A stretch of DNA of 64,000 bases from Sphingomonas insulae (GTDB taxonomy: Bacteria > Pseudomonadota > Alphaproteobacteria > Sphingomonadales > Sphingomonadaceae): contig NZ_CP048422.1 of assembly GCF_010450875.1 (NCBI RefSeq), positions 861,001 to 925,000 on the forward strand, written 5' to 3'. A program made the translations under genes and the position numbers. The notes beneath the pieces were generated by a model. The model was not told where the DNA came from, did not search any database, and saw only the letters and a list, made by a program, of their open reading frames with translations. Shown one piece after another: positions 39,250 through 47,948 of this stretch. Every line of letters begins with the position of its first letter. Position 1 is the stretch's first letter.

Positions 39250-39561
39250 ATGGACTTCGTTGCGATCCTGTCGATCTTCGTCATGGCCTGCTTTGTTGGA
39301 TATTATGTCGTCTGGTCGGTGACGCCGGCGCTGCATACGCCGCTGATGGCGGTGACCAACGCCATCTCGTCGGTCATCATCGTCGGCGCGCTCATCGCAG
39401 GCGCCGCTGCCGGCAGCGCCCCGGGCGCATCGACGTCGAAATGGCTCGGGCTGCTCGGCGTCGTGCTCGCCAGCGTCAACATCTTCGGCGGCTTCGCGGT
39501 CACCAGCCGCATGCTCGCGATGTACAAGAAAAAGGACCGGCCTGCGCCGGCGAAGCACTGA
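39250..39561 (+). CDS. pntAB: NAD(P) transhydrogenase subunit alpha, part 2 (membrane)
   Basis: A 103-residue membrane protein with three to four helices. VGYYVVWSVTPALHTPLMAVTNAISSVI, cited in part, is the signature of domain IIa of the transhydrogenase, and NIFGGFAVTSRMLAMYKKK closes it. GAGGAG lies about 8 nt upstream of ATG 39250, which was preferred over the longer frame from 39205. A strong double hairpin follows before pntB. Confidence 0.93.
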   Translation: MDFVAILSIFVMACFVGYYVVWSVTPALHTPLMAVTNAISSVIIVGALIAGAAAGSAPGASTSKWLGLLGVVLASVNIFGGFAVTSRMLAMYKKKDRPAPAKH

Positions 39562-39563
39562 TC

Positions 39564-39637
39564 GTCACCCCGGCGTGCGCCGGGGTCCCGCCTGGCAGCG
39601 GGAAAGGTAGCGGGACCCCGGCTCACGCCGGGGTGAC
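39564..39637. repeat. Inverted repeat of two hairpins between pntAB and pntB
   Basis: GTCACCCCGGCGTGCGCCGG (start of the 28-nt left arm, 39564-39591) is matched at 27 of 28 positions by the inverted right arm 39610-39637, with an 18-nt spacer. Each arm also forms its own hairpin (CCCCGGCGTGCGCCGGGG). There is no T run. It could attenuate pntB expression, protect the upstream mRNA end, or be a repeat insertion. Confidence 0.75.
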
Positions 39638-39652
39638 GAGGGGGACTGGAAT

Positions 39653-41173
39653 ATGGAACATGTAAGCACCGGCAGCTCGTTCGCGGCGCTCGCCTATCTG
39701 GTCGCCGGGGTGTGCTTCATCCTGGCGCTGCGTGGCCTGTCGTCGCCGACGTCGAGCCAGCGCGGCAACCGCTTCGGCATGATCGGCATGACCATCGCGG
39801 TGGTGACGACGCTGGTGACGCATGTGCCGATGCAGGCGGTGGGTCTGGTGCTCGCCGGGCCGGAGGGGGTGATCTCGTCGACCGGTCCGCTGTTCGCACG
39901 GCTCGACCTCGTCGCGATTCTCGAAATCCTCGCCGCCATCGGCATCGGTGCGGTCATCGGCCTGACGACGGCGCGGCGTATCGCGATGACCGACATGCCG
40001 CAGCTGGTCGCCGCCTTCCACAGCCTCGTCGGCCTCGCCGCCGTGCTCGTCGCCTGCGCCGCCTATCTCAACCCCGTCGCCTTCGGCATCGCCGACATGG
40101 TCATCCCAATGATCGGCGACCCCTTCGCCGTCATCCGTCCGGTCAGCCGGATCGAAATGGGGCTGGGCGTCGCGATCGGCGCGATCACCTTTTCCGGCAG
40201 CGTCATCGCCTTCCTGAAGCTCAACGGCAACATGGGCGGCAAGCCGATCATGCTGCCCGGTCGCCACGTCATCAACCTCGCCGTGCTCGCCGCGATCGTG
40301 CTGCTGGTCGCCTGGTTCACGCAGGATCAGAGCTCCTGGATCTTCTGGACGATCACGCTGCTCAGCTTCGCGATCGGCTTCCTGCTCATCATCCCGATCG
40401 GCGGCGCCGACATGCCCGTCGTCGTGTCGATGCTGAACAGTTATTCGGGCTGGGCCGCCGCGGCGATGGGCTTCACCCTCCACAACAGCGCGATGATCAT
40501 CACCGGCGCGCTGGTCGGCTCGTCGGGCGCGATCCTCAGCTATATCATGTGCCGCGCGATGAACCGCAGCTTCATCAGCGTGATTGCGGGCGGTTTCGGT
40601 GCGGATACCGGCGGCGGCGGTGGCGACGGGGCCAAGATCGATCGCCCGTGGAAGCGCGGCTCGGCGGAGGATGCCGCCTTCCTCATGAGCCAGGCCGAAC
40701 AGGTCATCATCGTTCCCGGCTACGGCATGGCGGTCGCACAGGCACAGCACGCCCTGCGCGAAATGGGCGACAAGCTGAAGGATCATGGCGTCCGCGTGAA
40801 ATACGCGATCCATCCGGTCGCCGGCCGTATGCCCGGCCATATGAACGTGCTGCTCGCCGAGGCGAACGTGCCGTATGACGAGGTGTTCGAACTGGAGGAC
40901 ATCAACTCCGAATTCGCGCAGACCGACGTCGCCTTCGTCATCGGCGCCAACGACGTCACCAATCCCGCCGCCAAGACCGACAAGACCTCGCCGATCTACG
41001 GCATGCCGGTGCTCGATGTCGAAAAGGCGAAGACCGTGTTGTTCATCAAGCGATCGATGGGCGGTGTCGGTTATGCGGGCGTCGACAACGACGTGTTCTA
41101 TATGGATAACACGATGATGCTGCTCGCCGATGCCAAGAAGATGGTCGAGGAGATCGTGAAGTCGCTCGACTGA
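39653..41173 (+). CDS. pntB: NAD(P) transhydrogenase subunit beta
   Basis: A 506-residue subunit with an N-terminal membrane domain IIb of about nine helices (MPQLVAAFHSLVGLAAVLVA is a conserved loop-helix) and a C-terminal NADP(H)-binding domain III. The latter has VIIVPGYGMAVAQAQHAL, KYAIHPVAGRMPGHMNVLLAEA, FVIGANDVTNPAAKT and MPVLDVEKAKTVLFIKRSM, cited in part. Together with pntAA and pntAB it forms the proton-translocating enzyme. The last gene of the operon. Confidence 0.95.
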   Translation: MEHVSTGSSFAALAYLVAGVCFILALRGLSSPTSSQRGNRFGMIGMTIAVVTTLVTHVPMQAVGLVLAGPEGVISSTGPLFARLDLVAILEILAAIGIGAVIGLTTARRIAMTDMPQLVAAFHSLVGLAAVLVACAAYLNPVAFGIADMVIPMIGDPFAVIRPVSRIEMGLGVAIGAITFSGSVIAFLKLNGNMGGKPIMLPGRHVINLAVLAAIVLLVAWFTQDQSSWIFWTITLLSFAIGFLLIIPIGGADMPVVVSMLNSYSGWAAAAMGFTLHNSAMIITGALVGSSGAILSYIMCRAMNRSFISVIAGGFGADTGGGGGDGAKIDRPWKRGSAEDAAFLMSQAEQVIIVPGYGMAVAQAQHALREMGDKLKDHGVRVKYAIHPVAGRMPGHMNVLLAEANVPYDEVFELEDINSEFAQTDVAFVIGANDVTNPAAKTDKTSPIYGMPVLDVEKAKTVLFIKRSMGGVGYAGVDNDVFYMDNTMMLLADAKKMVEEIVKSLD

Positions 41174-41295
41174 TATTGTCTGATGCATCCCTTTTGGAGG
41201 TTTTACATCGACGATCGTGTTTCGCGTCGTCGGGTTGCCGCTGAAATGGAGGTGAATCAATACTATCCGCGGGTCATGTTGCCTATCCTCAGGCC

Positions 41296-42291
41296 ATGGG
41301 GATCGCGATGGCCAACGGAAGCGGGACGACGGCAGGGGCAACCTGTCCGTACGCCATGCGGGGTAGCGCCATGCTGCTGATCGCCGATGCGGCGGGGCCG
41401 TTCGATACGGCGATCGTCCAGGCCGGCGGCCGCCTGATCCGCCGCGTCCCGTGGTCGGCGGCGGCGGACACGCTGCCACGCATCGCCGGATGGCCGGTCC
41501 TGGTCATCGAAGCGGCCGGGATCGCGGATGATCGCCTGGACGAAATCCTGCCGGTCCTGGCACAGTTCATCGTCGCGGCAGTGGCACCGGCGGTCGTCGC
41601 CATCACCGCCGACCAAATCGACCTCGTCGCCGGTCATCTGCTCGGCCCCGACGTCAGGCTGCTCTGCGCGCCGACCATGGACGAACGCGTCGCCGCGCTT
41701 AGGGCCGCCGCCGCTCCGCCGCTCCCGACGTTGCACGCCGATCTCGGCCGCACCGTCGAGGAACCGGCCCGGGACGGATATCGCGCGGAAGGTCCCCGGC
41801 CACCGCTGACCCGGCTCAACGACCGGGTGGCGGAAATCGCCCGGCTGGTCAGCGACCTCAGCCGCGACGTGCATCAGGCGACCGGCGAGATCGCCGATCG
41901 CCGGCCGGGGTACGATGCCGAACCCGGTGCCCCCGCCTTCACCACGTCGGTCCGGGCGCAGGAGGTACGCCGGCTCATCGCGATCCGCCAGAAACGCGGC
42001 GTGTTTTTCGGCCAGTTCGGCGGCGAAGCCCTGTTCGAGGACCCGGCGTGGGAGATGCTGCTGGACCTGTATGCGGCGGAGCTTGAAGGAACGCGGGTGA
42101 GCGTGTCGAGCCTTTGCATCGCCGCCGGCGTCGCGCCGACGACGGCGTTGCGGTGGATCACCAAGATGACGGAGATGGCGCTGTTCGTCCGCCATCCCGA
42201 TCCGGTCGACCGCCGCCGCGCGTTCATGGCCCTGTCGCCCCGGGCCAGCGAGGCGATGCGCGGCTATATGGTGGCGGTGCGCAAGATGTAG
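41296..42291 (+). CDS. Regulator with C-terminal MarR-like winged helix
   Basis: A 331-residue protein. The last 95 residues (LFEDPAWEMLLDLYAAELEG, then VSSLCIAAGVAPTTALRWITKM and DPVDRRRAFMALSPRA) form a MarR-like winged helix with the basic wing. The first 150 residues (LLIADAAGPFDTAIVQAGG, VLVIEAAGIAD) look like a receiver-type alpha/beta domain without a clear phospho-acceptor. I recognise this as a sphingomonad-type regulator but know no ligand. The start at 41296 is uncertain; later ATGs at 41308 and 41356 are in frame. A tRNA gene follows. Confidence 0.75.
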   Translation: MGIAMANGSGTTAGATCPYAMRGSAMLLIADAAGPFDTAIVQAGGRLIRRVPWSAAADTLPRIAGWPVLVIEAAGIADDRLDEILPVLAQFIVAAVAPAVVAITADQIDLVAGHLLGPDVRLLCAPTMDERVAALRAAAAPPLPTLHADLGRTVEEPARDGYRAEGPRPPLTRLNDRVAEIARLVSDLSRDVHQATGEIADRRPGYDAEPGAPAFTTSVRAQEVRRLIAIRQKRGVFFGQFGGEALFEDPAWEMLLDLYAAELEGTRVSVSSLCIAAGVAPTTALRWITKMTEMALFVRHPDPVDRRRAFMALSPRASEAMRGYMVAVRKM

Positions 42292-42357
42292 CGCGGAAGC
42301 GCGGGTTGCCCCTTGCGCAGCGCCCCGTGCTTTGGCAGTGGCTGCGTTCCCGTATGA

Positions 42358-42433
42358 GGGCGCTTAGCTCAGCTGGTAGAGCGGCTCGTTTACACCGAGT
42401 AGGTCGGCGGTTCGAACCCGTCAGCGCCCACCA
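42358..42433 (+). tRNA. tRNA-Val (TAC)
   Basis: A regular 76-nt tRNA with encoded CCA. Acceptor GGGCGCT pairs with AGCGCCC, the D-arm contains TAGCTCAGCTGGTAGAGC, the anticodon arm is GCTCG-TTTACAC-CGAGT with anticodon TAC (valine GTA/GTG), and the T-arm has GTTCGAACC. It lies between the MarR-like gene and the convergent LOV kinase gene. Confidence 0.97.
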
Positions 42434-42440
42434 TATCCGA

Positions 42441-44162
42441 TCATGCCTCCACCGCGCCGAAATCCGACCGCTGTCGCCGGGGACCACCGCTGCCGCGCCG
42501 GTTCAGCGCCTGACGGACCCGATCGAGCAGCTCGGACCGCCGATAGGGCTTGCTGAGGACATCGGTAGCCCGCTTGCGTGGGCCGTTGACCACCAGTTCC
42601 TCGTTATATCCGGTGGTCAACAGCACCGACACCGTCGGGTCACGCTCGATCACAGCATCCGCCAGCATCAGGCCATTCATGCCGCCCGGCATCACCAGGT
42701 CGGTGAACAGCAGGTCGACGTGATCGTCGTCATGCACAGCCTCGAACGTCTTCAGGCCCTGTTCGCCGCTGATGGCGGTGGTGACGCGATAGCCGGCGCT
42801 GGTGAGGATTTCACTAGCGATTGCAAGCACTTCCTCGTTATCCTCGACGATCAGGACGTGATCGACGTAACCACTGGGCGGCGTCGGCGCGACAGCCGTC
42901 GGTTCCGCCTGCTCCTCGGCGGCGGCGGCGAGGGCGGCGCGCGCGATCGGGAAGATCATCTTCACCGCCGTGCCACGACCCGGTTCGCTGTCGATTTCGA
43001 GCCGGCCGCCGGACTGGCGAACGAATCCGCTCGCCATGGCAAGCCCGAGACCGGTTCCCTGGCCGACGCCCTTGGTGGTGAAGAACGGTTCGGTCGCGCG
43101 TTCCAGCACGTCGGCGGGCATCCCCGGGCCCTCGTCGCGCACTTCGAGCATCACATAGTCGCCCGGTGCCAGATCGCGCGCGTCGTCCGCCGTCAGCTTG
43201 AGCGGCAAGGTCGAGATGGTCACCATCCCGCCAGCGGACATCGCGTCCCGCGCATTGTTGACGATGTTGAGCAGCGCCATTTCGAGCTGGTCGGGATCGA
43301 TGACGACGTGCGGCAGGCCGCGGCGGAGGCTGAGGTGCAGGTCCACCCGCTTGTTGATCGAGCTTTCCATCACGTCGCCGAATTCGGTGATGAGGTGGCT
43401 GAGATCGACCGGCCGCGGTTCGAGGCGGGTCTTGCGGGCGAAGGCCAGCAGCTGCCGGGTCAGCTTGGCACCGCGTTCGGCGGCGGATTGCGCGGCGGCG
43501 ACGTAGCGCTTGGTGCGGTCGTCGTGCGTGACGGCAGCGAGCAGGTCGAGGTTGCCGTTCACCACTTGCAGCAGATTGTTGAAGTCGTGCGCAAGGCCGG
43601 CGGTCAGCTGGCCGATCGATTCCATCTTCTGCGCCTGCCGGTAGCTTTGTTCGGTGTTGCGGCGGCGAGTGACGTCGAGCTGACTGGCGAAGAAATACAG
43701 CAGCTTCCCGCCGGTATCGTACACCGGCCCGATGAAGACGGCATTCCAGAACGCCGATCCGTCGCGGCGGTAGTTGAGCAGTTCCACCGCGATCGACTGC
43801 CGCGCGGCGACCGCATCGCGCAGGTCGGCGACGCTGTTGCGGTCGGTCTGCGCGCCCTGCAGGAAGCGGCAGTTGCGGCCCAGGACCTCTTCTTCCTCGT
43901 AGCCGGTCAGGTCGAGGAACGCCTTGTTGGCGAAGGCGATCGGATTGTCGTCCTGATTGGGGTCGGTCAGGATCATCGGCATCCGCGTCATTTCGATCGC
44001 GGCGAAGAACACACTGCCGCGATCGTCGAGTCCGGGACGGGTTATCGTACTTTCACGCCAGTGGCGCAGGCCGGGCCGGCCGATCGGATCGTCGTGGCCG
44101 CTGTCGATCGTGCCCTGCGCGGGAACGCCGGTCACCTGCCGCGCATCATCATCAGTCGTCAT
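42441..44162 (-). CDS. LOV-domain hybrid histidine kinase (blue-light sensor)
   Basis: A 573-residue soluble kinase. The LOV domain (about 50-165) carries GRNCRFLQG with the flavin-adduct Cys98, so blue light should form a cysteinyl-FMN bond. It is followed by the dimerisation helix with His192 in GLAHDFNNLLQ, and the ATPase with NNARDAM, DEGPGMP, FFTTKGVGQGTGLGLA. A C-terminal receiver domain has Asp488 in LLFTDLVMPGG. No membrane segment. ATG 44162 was preferred to a TTG at 44168. No output partner is adjacent. In alphaproteobacteria such proteins often feed the general stress response. Confidence 0.93.
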   Translation of the reverse strand: MTTDDDARQVTGVPAQGTIDSGHDDPIGRPGLRHWRESTITRPGLDDRGSVFFAAIEMTRMPMILTDPNQDDNPIAFANKAFLDLTGYEEEEVLGRNCRFLQGAQTDRNSVADLRDAVAARQSIAVELLNYRRDGSAFWNAVFIGPVYDTGGKLLYFFASQLDVTRRRNTEQSYRQAQKMESIGQLTAGLAHDFNNLLQVVNGNLDLLAAVTHDDRTKRYVAAAQSAAERGAKLTRQLLAFARKTRLEPRPVDLSHLITEFGDVMESSINKRVDLHLSLRRGLPHVVIDPDQLEMALLNIVNNARDAMSAGGMVTISTLPLKLTADDARDLAPGDYVMLEVRDEGPGMPADVLERATEPFFTTKGVGQGTGLGLAMASGFVRQSGGRLEIDSEPGRGTAVKMIFPIARAALAAAAEEQAEPTAVAPTPPSGYVDHVLIVEDNEEVLAIASEILTSAGYRVTTAISGEQGLKTFEAVHDDDHVDLLFTDLVMPGGMNGLMLADAVIERDPTVSVLLTTGYNEELVVNGPRKRATDVLSKPYRRSELLDRVRQALNRRGSGGPRRQRSDFGAVEA

Positions 44163-44268
44163 GGGCAAAATATATGGCGCAGGCGACAGGACGGGACAAG
44201 GCGGAGCGCAGCCCGGAACCGGACGTCATGGCCACCGGATGCCATCGACGAGCGCCCGCCCAGCGGCT

Positions 44269-44994
44269 TCATCGACCGGCATCGTCGCGATATTTGATCT
44301 CGAGATAGCGGCCGCGGGTGGACAGGCTATCGAGATCGTTCTGCGCCAGCCGCGCCGTCATGTCGGCGATTTCCTGTTCGATCAGCTTCAGGCCGGCGAC
44401 CAGTTCGGCGTCGGGCGTCTTGCCGTTGCGTTCCACCCGGCGCAACGGTTCGGGCACGCGGGCGTAATCGTTGACGAACGCGGGCAATTGTTCGCCGATC
44501 AGGCGACGGACCTCGAACGCCTCTTCCTCGCGTCCGTCCAGCCGGCCGAGTTGCGGCGACAGCGTTTCCAGTCGCACGCCGATCTGGTCGACCAGCCCCC
44601 GCGCCGGGGCGGGCAGGGCGGGGCGCTGCGCGTCGAGCCATCGTTCGGTCTTGGCGGGCAAGGACTTGATGTCGACCTCGCGCAGCACCTTTTCACTGGG
44701 CGCACGCGGGGCCGGTGCGATGGCGATCCCGATCGTCACCGCCGCCATGAGCAACAGCACCGCCAGCCCACCGAACATCCCCAGCGGCACGACCATGCCC
44801 GCGACCGCCGCCGCGATCAGGATGATCGCATTGACCGCGCAGATCATCGCCAGCCGCGTGCCGACGCTGGTCGCCTTGCGCTTCAGCCGCTTGCCGTGCG
44901 CGCGATATTGCGCGCCTGCGGACCCGCGATAGTCCTCGCTGATCCGGGCCATCACGGCGCGGGCGCGTTCGATCTGCTGGTCGACCTCGGTCAT
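44269..44994 (-). CDS. XpaC-like membrane-anchored protein paired with TelA
   Basis: A 241-residue protein with two adjacent hydrophobic helices (LAMICAVNAIILIAAAVAGM and FGGLAVLLLMAAVTIGIAI) near residues 45-95, then a long soluble helical region ending in KLIEQEIADMTARLAQNDL. Gene order telA then this gene, with a 4-bp gap, is typical for the XpaC/5-bromo-4-chloroindolyl phosphate hydrolysis family. It may anchor TelA at the membrane; no catalytic residues are recognised. Confidence 0.75.
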   Translation of the reverse strand: MTEVDQQIERARAVMARISEDYRGSAGAQYRAHGKRLKRKATSVGTRLAMICAVNAIILIAAAVAGMVVPLGMFGGLAVLLLMAAVTIGIAIAPAPRAPSEKVLREVDIKSLPAKTERWLDAQRPALPAPARGLVDQIGVRLETLSPQLGRLDGREEEAFEVRRLIGEQLPAFVNDYARVPEPLRRVERNGKTPDAELVAGLKLIEQEIADMTARLAQNDLDSLSTRGRYLEIKYRDDAGR

Positions 44995-44998
44995 GGGA

Positions 44999-46225
44999 TC
45001 AGAGCGATTCCAGGCGATACTGGTCGCCGCCGGGACCCTTCAGCGCGCCCTGGCTGGCACCTTCGGCCCGGGCGATATAGCCCCTCGATTTCTCGACTTC
45101 GCTGCCGAGCGCGGTGACCGTCGTCTTCATCGAATCGAGCGCCTTCAGCTTGAAGCTGTCGATCGCATCCATCGTGTCGTAGATGTTCTGGAAGGCGCGT
45201 TGCAGCGTTTCCAGCGGGATGGTCGAGGCGGCGGCCTGTTCGTGGATCGCCGCGGTATTGGACCGCAGCAGCTTGCCGGTCGAATCGATGATGTTCGCGG
45301 TCGTTGTGTTGAGCTGGGTGATCGATTCCAGCACCAGCTTCTGGTTGGTCAGCGCCTGCGCCACCGTCACCGCGGTGCGCAGGGCGGACACGGTGGTGGT
45401 GGATGCGCGGTCGACCCCCTTCACCAGTTCGACGTTGTTCTTTTTGACGAGGTCGAGCGCCAGATAGCCCTGCACCGTCACCGCCATCTGCGTCAGCAGG
45501 TCCTGCGTGCGCTGGCGCGTGTAGAACAGAGCGGTCTCGCGGATCGCCTTCGCCTTGGCGGGATCGGTGTGGTCGAGTTCGTTGGCCTTGTCCTCCAGCC
45601 GGGCGTCCATCGCCTTGCTGAGGTGGATCATCTGTTCCAGGCGGCCCATCGCCGACCACAGATTGGCACGTTCGGTATCGATCGCGGCATTGTCCATCAG
45701 CAGTTCGTCCTTGCCGCCGGCAAGGTTCTTGAGGATCGAGCTGATGTGCGTCTGCGACGATTGATAGCTGTCGAAATAGTCGCGCATCTTCGACCCGAAC
45801 GGGATGATGCCGAAAATCTTCTTCGGGCCAGACAGCGCGCCCTTGCGACCGGGATCAAGGTCCTCGATCACCCGGCGCAGCTGGGCAAGATCGGCGCCGA
45901 CGCCGCTATCCTTGTCCATGGCGCGGATCGGCCGATCGAGGAACCGGTTCGACTGTCCCGCCGCGTCGCGGATTTCCTTTGCGCCCATCGCGGTGATCGC
46001 ATCGACGCGCTTGCCGAATTCGGGACTGTTGACGTCCTGCGCGACCAGTTCCGCGACGAAAGTGTCGACACGGGTTTCGAGCTGCGTCTTCTTCGCCTCG
46101 TCGATCGGCACGAGGCCCGCGGCGCGTTCGGCGGCGACCGTCGGCACCGGATCGGGCGGGGTCAGCACCAGGTCCGGTTGAGCAGTCCCCGGTTGCGCAT
46201 TCAGGGTATCCGCGGTCGTCGCCAT
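44999..46225 (-). CDS. telA: TelA-like toxic anion resistance protein
   Basis: A 408-residue helical protein. The TelA family is recognised from GPKKIFGIIPFGSKMRDYFDSY, cited in part, the following SSILKNLAGGKDELLMDNAAID, and QDLLTQMAVTVQGYLALDLVKKNN. Members are linked to resistance to tellurite and other toxic anions and to envelope stress, but the mechanism is unknown. The second ATG (46225) is 6 nt after GGAGG and was preferred to ATG 46228. It heads the operon with the XpaC-like gene. Confidence 0.88.
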   Translation of the reverse strand: MATTADTLNAQPGTAQPDLVLTPPDPVPTVAAERAAGLVPIDEAKKTQLETRVDTFVAELVAQDVNSPEFGKRVDAITAMGAKEIRDAAGQSNRFLDRPIRAMDKDSGVGADLAQLRRVIEDLDPGRKGALSGPKKIFGIIPFGSKMRDYFDSYQSSQTHISSILKNLAGGKDELLMDNAAIDTERANLWSAMGRLEQMIHLSKAMDARLEDKANELDHTDPAKAKAIRETALFYTRQRTQDLLTQMAVTVQGYLALDLVKKNNVELVKGVDRASTTTVSALRTAVTVAQALTNQKLVLESITQLNTTTANIIDSTGKLLRSNTAAIHEQAAASTIPLETLQRAFQNIYDTMDAIDSFKLKALDSMKTTVTALGSEVEKSRGYIARAEGASQGALKGPGGDQYRLESL

Positions 46226-46228
46226 CAT

Positions 46229-46677
46229 CGTCCTCCAACAGGCTGTCGCCCGATCGTCTGGGGCAATGTGCCGGTTGGGACGGCCCCGTTCAAGTGTGTC
46301 ATGCTAATAATACGCCGCGCAATATCGTACGGGCGTCGCGATGCGTGCCGTTCGGTACCGGCCGTCGGGCGAACCGAGTCGCGACCGGGCGATATGTTGC
46401 CGGAAGTTGGCGAAGTTGACGGTACGTCACATCCGGAAACGCATCCCCCGATATGCCCGCTGCGGGCGGTCGGGGAGGAGACGGGCGTAGCCATGGCGAC
46501 AGGTGTAGCGGTTCGACACGATGTAGGACAGCGACATGTCCGGACGTTTCGTCGACCACAAGCAGATGACGACCGGAGACCGGATGTTGGAGGAGGTTCG
46601 CCCGGACGCCGCCGTTCACTTAGGGTGCCGACGCGGTCATAAGCCGACGATCGGTCATGACGGGATCCTGCGCACGT
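46229..46677. other. 449-bp intergenic region between divergent telA and nitronate monooxygenase genes
   Basis: No gene is supported. It should contain both promoters. It carries the third copy of the AACTTCG(G/C)CAACTT motif (46403-46417, reading toward telA). Overlapping open frames on both strands have no family content. An AATAATACG stretch at about 46305-46313 is locally A/T-rich. Confidence 0.6.
46403..46417 (-). other. Dispersed motif AACTTCGCCAACTTC upstream of telA
   Basis: Third copy of the motif at 30363 and 39192, on the minus strand and 178 bp before the telA start. The flanks differ from the other copies apart from a preceding GTCA, so only the 14-nt core is conserved. Confidence 0.4.
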
Positions 46678-47736
46678 ATGTCCTTCATCGAAAAGCTCGG
46701 GCTGGAACTGCCCCTGATCCAGGCGCCGATGGCGGGCGTCGCCACGCCCTTGCTGGCTGCCGCCGTGTCCGAGGCGGGAGGGCTCGGGTCGATCGGGGTG
46801 GGCGCGACCGACGCGGCCAGCGCATGCGTGATGATCGAGGAGCTGCGCGGGCGCACGCACCGCGCTTTCAACGTCAATCTGTTCGTCCATGCCCGTGCCG
46901 ACCCCGATCCCGTCCGGGAGGCGGACTGGCTGGACTGGCTCGCCCCCGTGTTCGCGGGGTTCGGCGCACCACCGCCAGCGGCGCTCAGGACCATCTACAC
47001 GAGCTTTGCCGACGACCCCGCGATGCTGGCGATGCTGCTGGATCTGGCGCCGCCGGTGGTCAGCTTCCACTTCGGGTTGCCATCGCCGGACGTGCTGTCG
47101 GCGCTGCGGGCGCGGGGCATCTACCTGATGGCGACCGCGACCAGCCTCGACGAGGCACGCACCGTCCAGGCGGCAGGAATCGACGCCGTGGTCGCGCAGG
47201 GGATCGAGGCGGGCGGCCATCGCGGCGTGTTCGATACCGCCGCCGCCGACGACGCCCTCGGCATGGTCGCGCTGACCCGGCTGCTGGTGCGAAAGGCAGG
47301 CTTGCCGGTGATTGCGGCAGGCGGGATCATGGACGGCGCCGGCATCGCGGCCGCACTCGATCTCGGTGCCGTCGCAGCGCAGCTCGGCACCGCATTCGTG
47401 GCATGCCCGGAATCGGCCGCCGACGATGGCTATCGAGCGGCTCTGTCGGGACCCGGCGCCTATCACACGGTCCTGACATCGCTCATTTCCGGCCGGCCAG
47501 CGCGCGCGCTGGCCAATCGCTTCACCGCGCTGAGCGCATGCGTCGGGGACCGGCTGCCGCCGTCCTATCCCATCGCCTATGACGCGGGGAAGGCTCTGCA
47601 CGCCGCGGCCAAGGCGCAGGGCGAGCATGGCTTCGGTGCGCAATGGGCGGGGCAGGGTGCGCCACTGTGTCGGTCGATGCCCGCAGCGGACCTGGTTCGC
47701 GTGTTGCGCGAGGAGCTTGGTCGCAGCCGGGCCTGA
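46678..47736 (+). CDS. Nitronate monooxygenase (2-nitropropane dioxygenase family)
   Basis: A 352-residue FMN-dependent TIM-barrel enzyme. The N-terminus LPLIQAPMAGVATPLLAAAVSEAGGLG, cited in part, binds FMN; VVAQGIEAGGHRG contains the catalytic-site His; VIAAGGIMDGAGIAAALDLGA and AAQLGTAFVACPES are the phosphate-binding region. It oxidises alkyl nitronates such as propionate-3-nitronate. ATG 46678 fits the family start; ATG 46657 would add seven residues. Confidence 0.9.
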   Translation: MSFIEKLGLELPLIQAPMAGVATPLLAAAVSEAGGLGSIGVGATDAASACVMIEELRGRTHRAFNVNLFVHARADPDPVREADWLDWLAPVFAGFGAPPPAALRTIYTSFADDPAMLAMLLDLAPPVVSFHFGLPSPDVLSALRARGIYLMATATSLDEARTVQAAGIDAVVAQGIEAGGHRGVFDTAAADDALGMVALTRLLVRKAGLPVIAAGGIMDGAGIAAALDLGAVAAQLGTAFVACPESAADDGYRAALSGPGAYHTVLTSLISGRPARALANRFTALSACVGDRLPPSYPIAYDAGKALHAAAKAQGEHGFGAQWAGQGAPLCRSMPAADLVRVLREELGRSRA

Positions 47737-47948
47737 GGGGCGCCGCTGCCGCCCCGTGCCTTTCCCCGCCCAGATCGCGATGTCGGTCCGGTGCGGGTCC
47801 GGCGGCGGTTCGGCCCTGGTTCGGCCCTGGTTCGGCATCGCGGCCGTCCGGCGATGCGGGCTTGCCCGCGGCAAAACCCCGCCCCCTTCCCGCAGGCCAA
47901 CATTTCGGCTATGGGCGCGCCCAATACCCTATCACATCAGGAATTCCC

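Noticed and set aside
46536..47582. Plus-strand open frame starting MSGRFVDHKQMTTG
   Set aside because: It overlaps the nitronate monooxygenase gene in a different frame for most of its length and has no recognisable domain.
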